Below are positions 45,588 to 46,092 of a stretch of 46,092 bases of DNA, piece after piece; the stretch's first letter is position 1; the number at the start of each line of letters is the position of its first letter. The translations under genes were made by a program, and so were the position numbers. Source of the stretch: Albidovulum sp. (lineage in GTDB: Bacteria; Pseudomonadota; Alphaproteobacteria; Rhodobacterales; Rhodobacteraceae); the NCBI RefSeq assembly GCF_008933605.1, contig NZ_WBUS01000011.1, positions 1-46,092 on the forward strand, written 5' to 3'. Under the pieces are notes generated by a model. The model did not search any database. It was not told where the DNA came from and saw only the letters and a program-made list of their open reading frames with translations.

Positions 45588-46092
45588 TCATGCGCCGGGC
45601 GCGATCGTTTCATCTTCCGTGATGATCAGGTCGAGCCTCTGGTCGGTCGCTTCCGTTGGCACCGCCGCCACCTCCTGCGCCGCGAAGGCGAAGCCGATGG
45701 CGGTCACCGGGCCACGGGCCCTGAGGCCCTCCAGCGTCCGGTCGTAGAAGCCGCCGCCATAGCCGAGCCGGTAGCCCCGCCGGTCGAAGGCCAGAAGCGG
45801 CACGATCAGCACCCGAGGCTCGATCCAGTCGCCCGCCTCGGGGATCAGCGCGCCGAAGTCCCCGGGAACCATCCGCGCCTGGGGAGTCCAGCGGCGGAAC
45901 CTCAGCGCCTCGCCGGGGGCGAGGATCACCGGCACGGCGACGGGACCATCATGCGCTTCCATCGCCGGCAGGCAGTCGATTTCCGTCCGCATCGGCATGT
46001 AGCCGGCGAGCGGTTGGCCCGCGAAGCGCGCGAGTCCGGCCGCAAGCCGCGCCGCGTCGCCGGGCGCCCGTCCCGCGAAGGCCGTCTTGCGC
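45588..46092 (-). CDS. 5-formyltetrahydrofolate cyclo-ligase (5' partial)
   Basis: The enzyme converts 5-formyl-THF to 5,10-methenyl-THF using ATP. The frame runs from the right edge to a stop at 45588, 167 residues. It shows KTAFAGRAPGDAARL near the edge, GYMPMRTEIDCLPAM, then IVPLLAFDRRGYRLGYGGGF and YDRTLE, the family signature, and DLIITEDE near the end. An in-frame ATG at 45998 is internal to the family match and is not the start. Only the N-terminal few residues are missing. Confidence 0.9.
   Translation of the reverse strand, partial: RKTAFAGRAPGDAARLAAGLARFAGQPLAGYMPMRTEIDCLPAMEAHDGPVAVPVILAPGEALRFRRWTPQARMVPGDFGALIPEAGDWIEPRVLIVPLLAFDRRGYRLGYGGGFYDRTLEGLRARGPVTAIGFAFAAQEVAAVPTEATDQRLDLIITEDETIAPGA

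Overview
The window is GC-rich and densely coded. Its gene families and local gene orders point to an alphaproteobacterium of the Rhodobacteraceae (Rhodobacter/Paracoccus type). The clearest pointers are a propionyl-CoA carboxylase locus with a PccR-type regulator, an AI-2E/hdaA/ppk/ppx run, and betI-betA divergent from choXWV. This placement is inferred from gene content; no marker RNA gene is present. I see 44 protein genes, two of them cut by the window edges. I see no tRNA, rRNA, CRISPR array, insertion sequence or prophage, so this looks like core chromosome with a few accessory genes.

Layout. Positions 1-4265 carry folB (cut at the left edge), a SleB-type wall hydrolase and a pyruvate-phosphate-dikinase-like protein whose ATP-binding half looks decayed. 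Positions 4407-9958 hold a plus-strand run: PerM-like permease, DnaA inactivator HdaA, polyphosphate kinase and exopolyphosphatase. Positions 9959-13233 hold a minus-strand run: VOC protein, GNAT acetyltransferase, DnaJ/TerB protein, EEP-fold hydrolase and a small secreted protein. NhaA follows. Positions 14619-28529 form the propionate region: methylmalonyl-CoA mutase, pccA, pccB and the regulator pccR. Several small secreted or lipoprotein genes, a membrane protein/sulfotransferase-like pair and two exporters are interspersed.

Positions 28533-30669 carry a DUF465 protein and the folate genes pabB-pabC. Positions 30697-36660 carry a DUF1003 protein, betA, betI and the choline transporter choXWV. 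Positions 36740-39257 carry a DMT exporter and an ArgO/ArgP pair. Then come YebC, two tail-to-tail SLC13-type transporters, YmdB, a VPLPA-CTERM surface protein and a 5-formyl-THF cyclo-ligase cut at the right edge.

How it works together. PccA, PccB and the mutase take propionyl-CoA to succinyl-CoA. PccR lies beside them, and repeats close to TTTGCAAA sit before both pccB and pccR. Choline is imported by ChoXWV and oxidised by BetA under BetI, and two nearly identical operators lie in the divergent promoter region. FolB, PabB/PabC and the cyclo-ligase serve folate metabolism but are not clustered.

Most worth a second look: the decayed ATP-grasp half of the dikinase-like protein; the PccR-type repeats spaced at about one and two helical turns; a gene-free 340-bp stretch ending in a good terminator that may encode a small RNA; a strong terminator in the pccA leader; an FNR-like box before the DUF465 gene; and the membrane protein/sulfotransferase pair translationally coupled to pccA.
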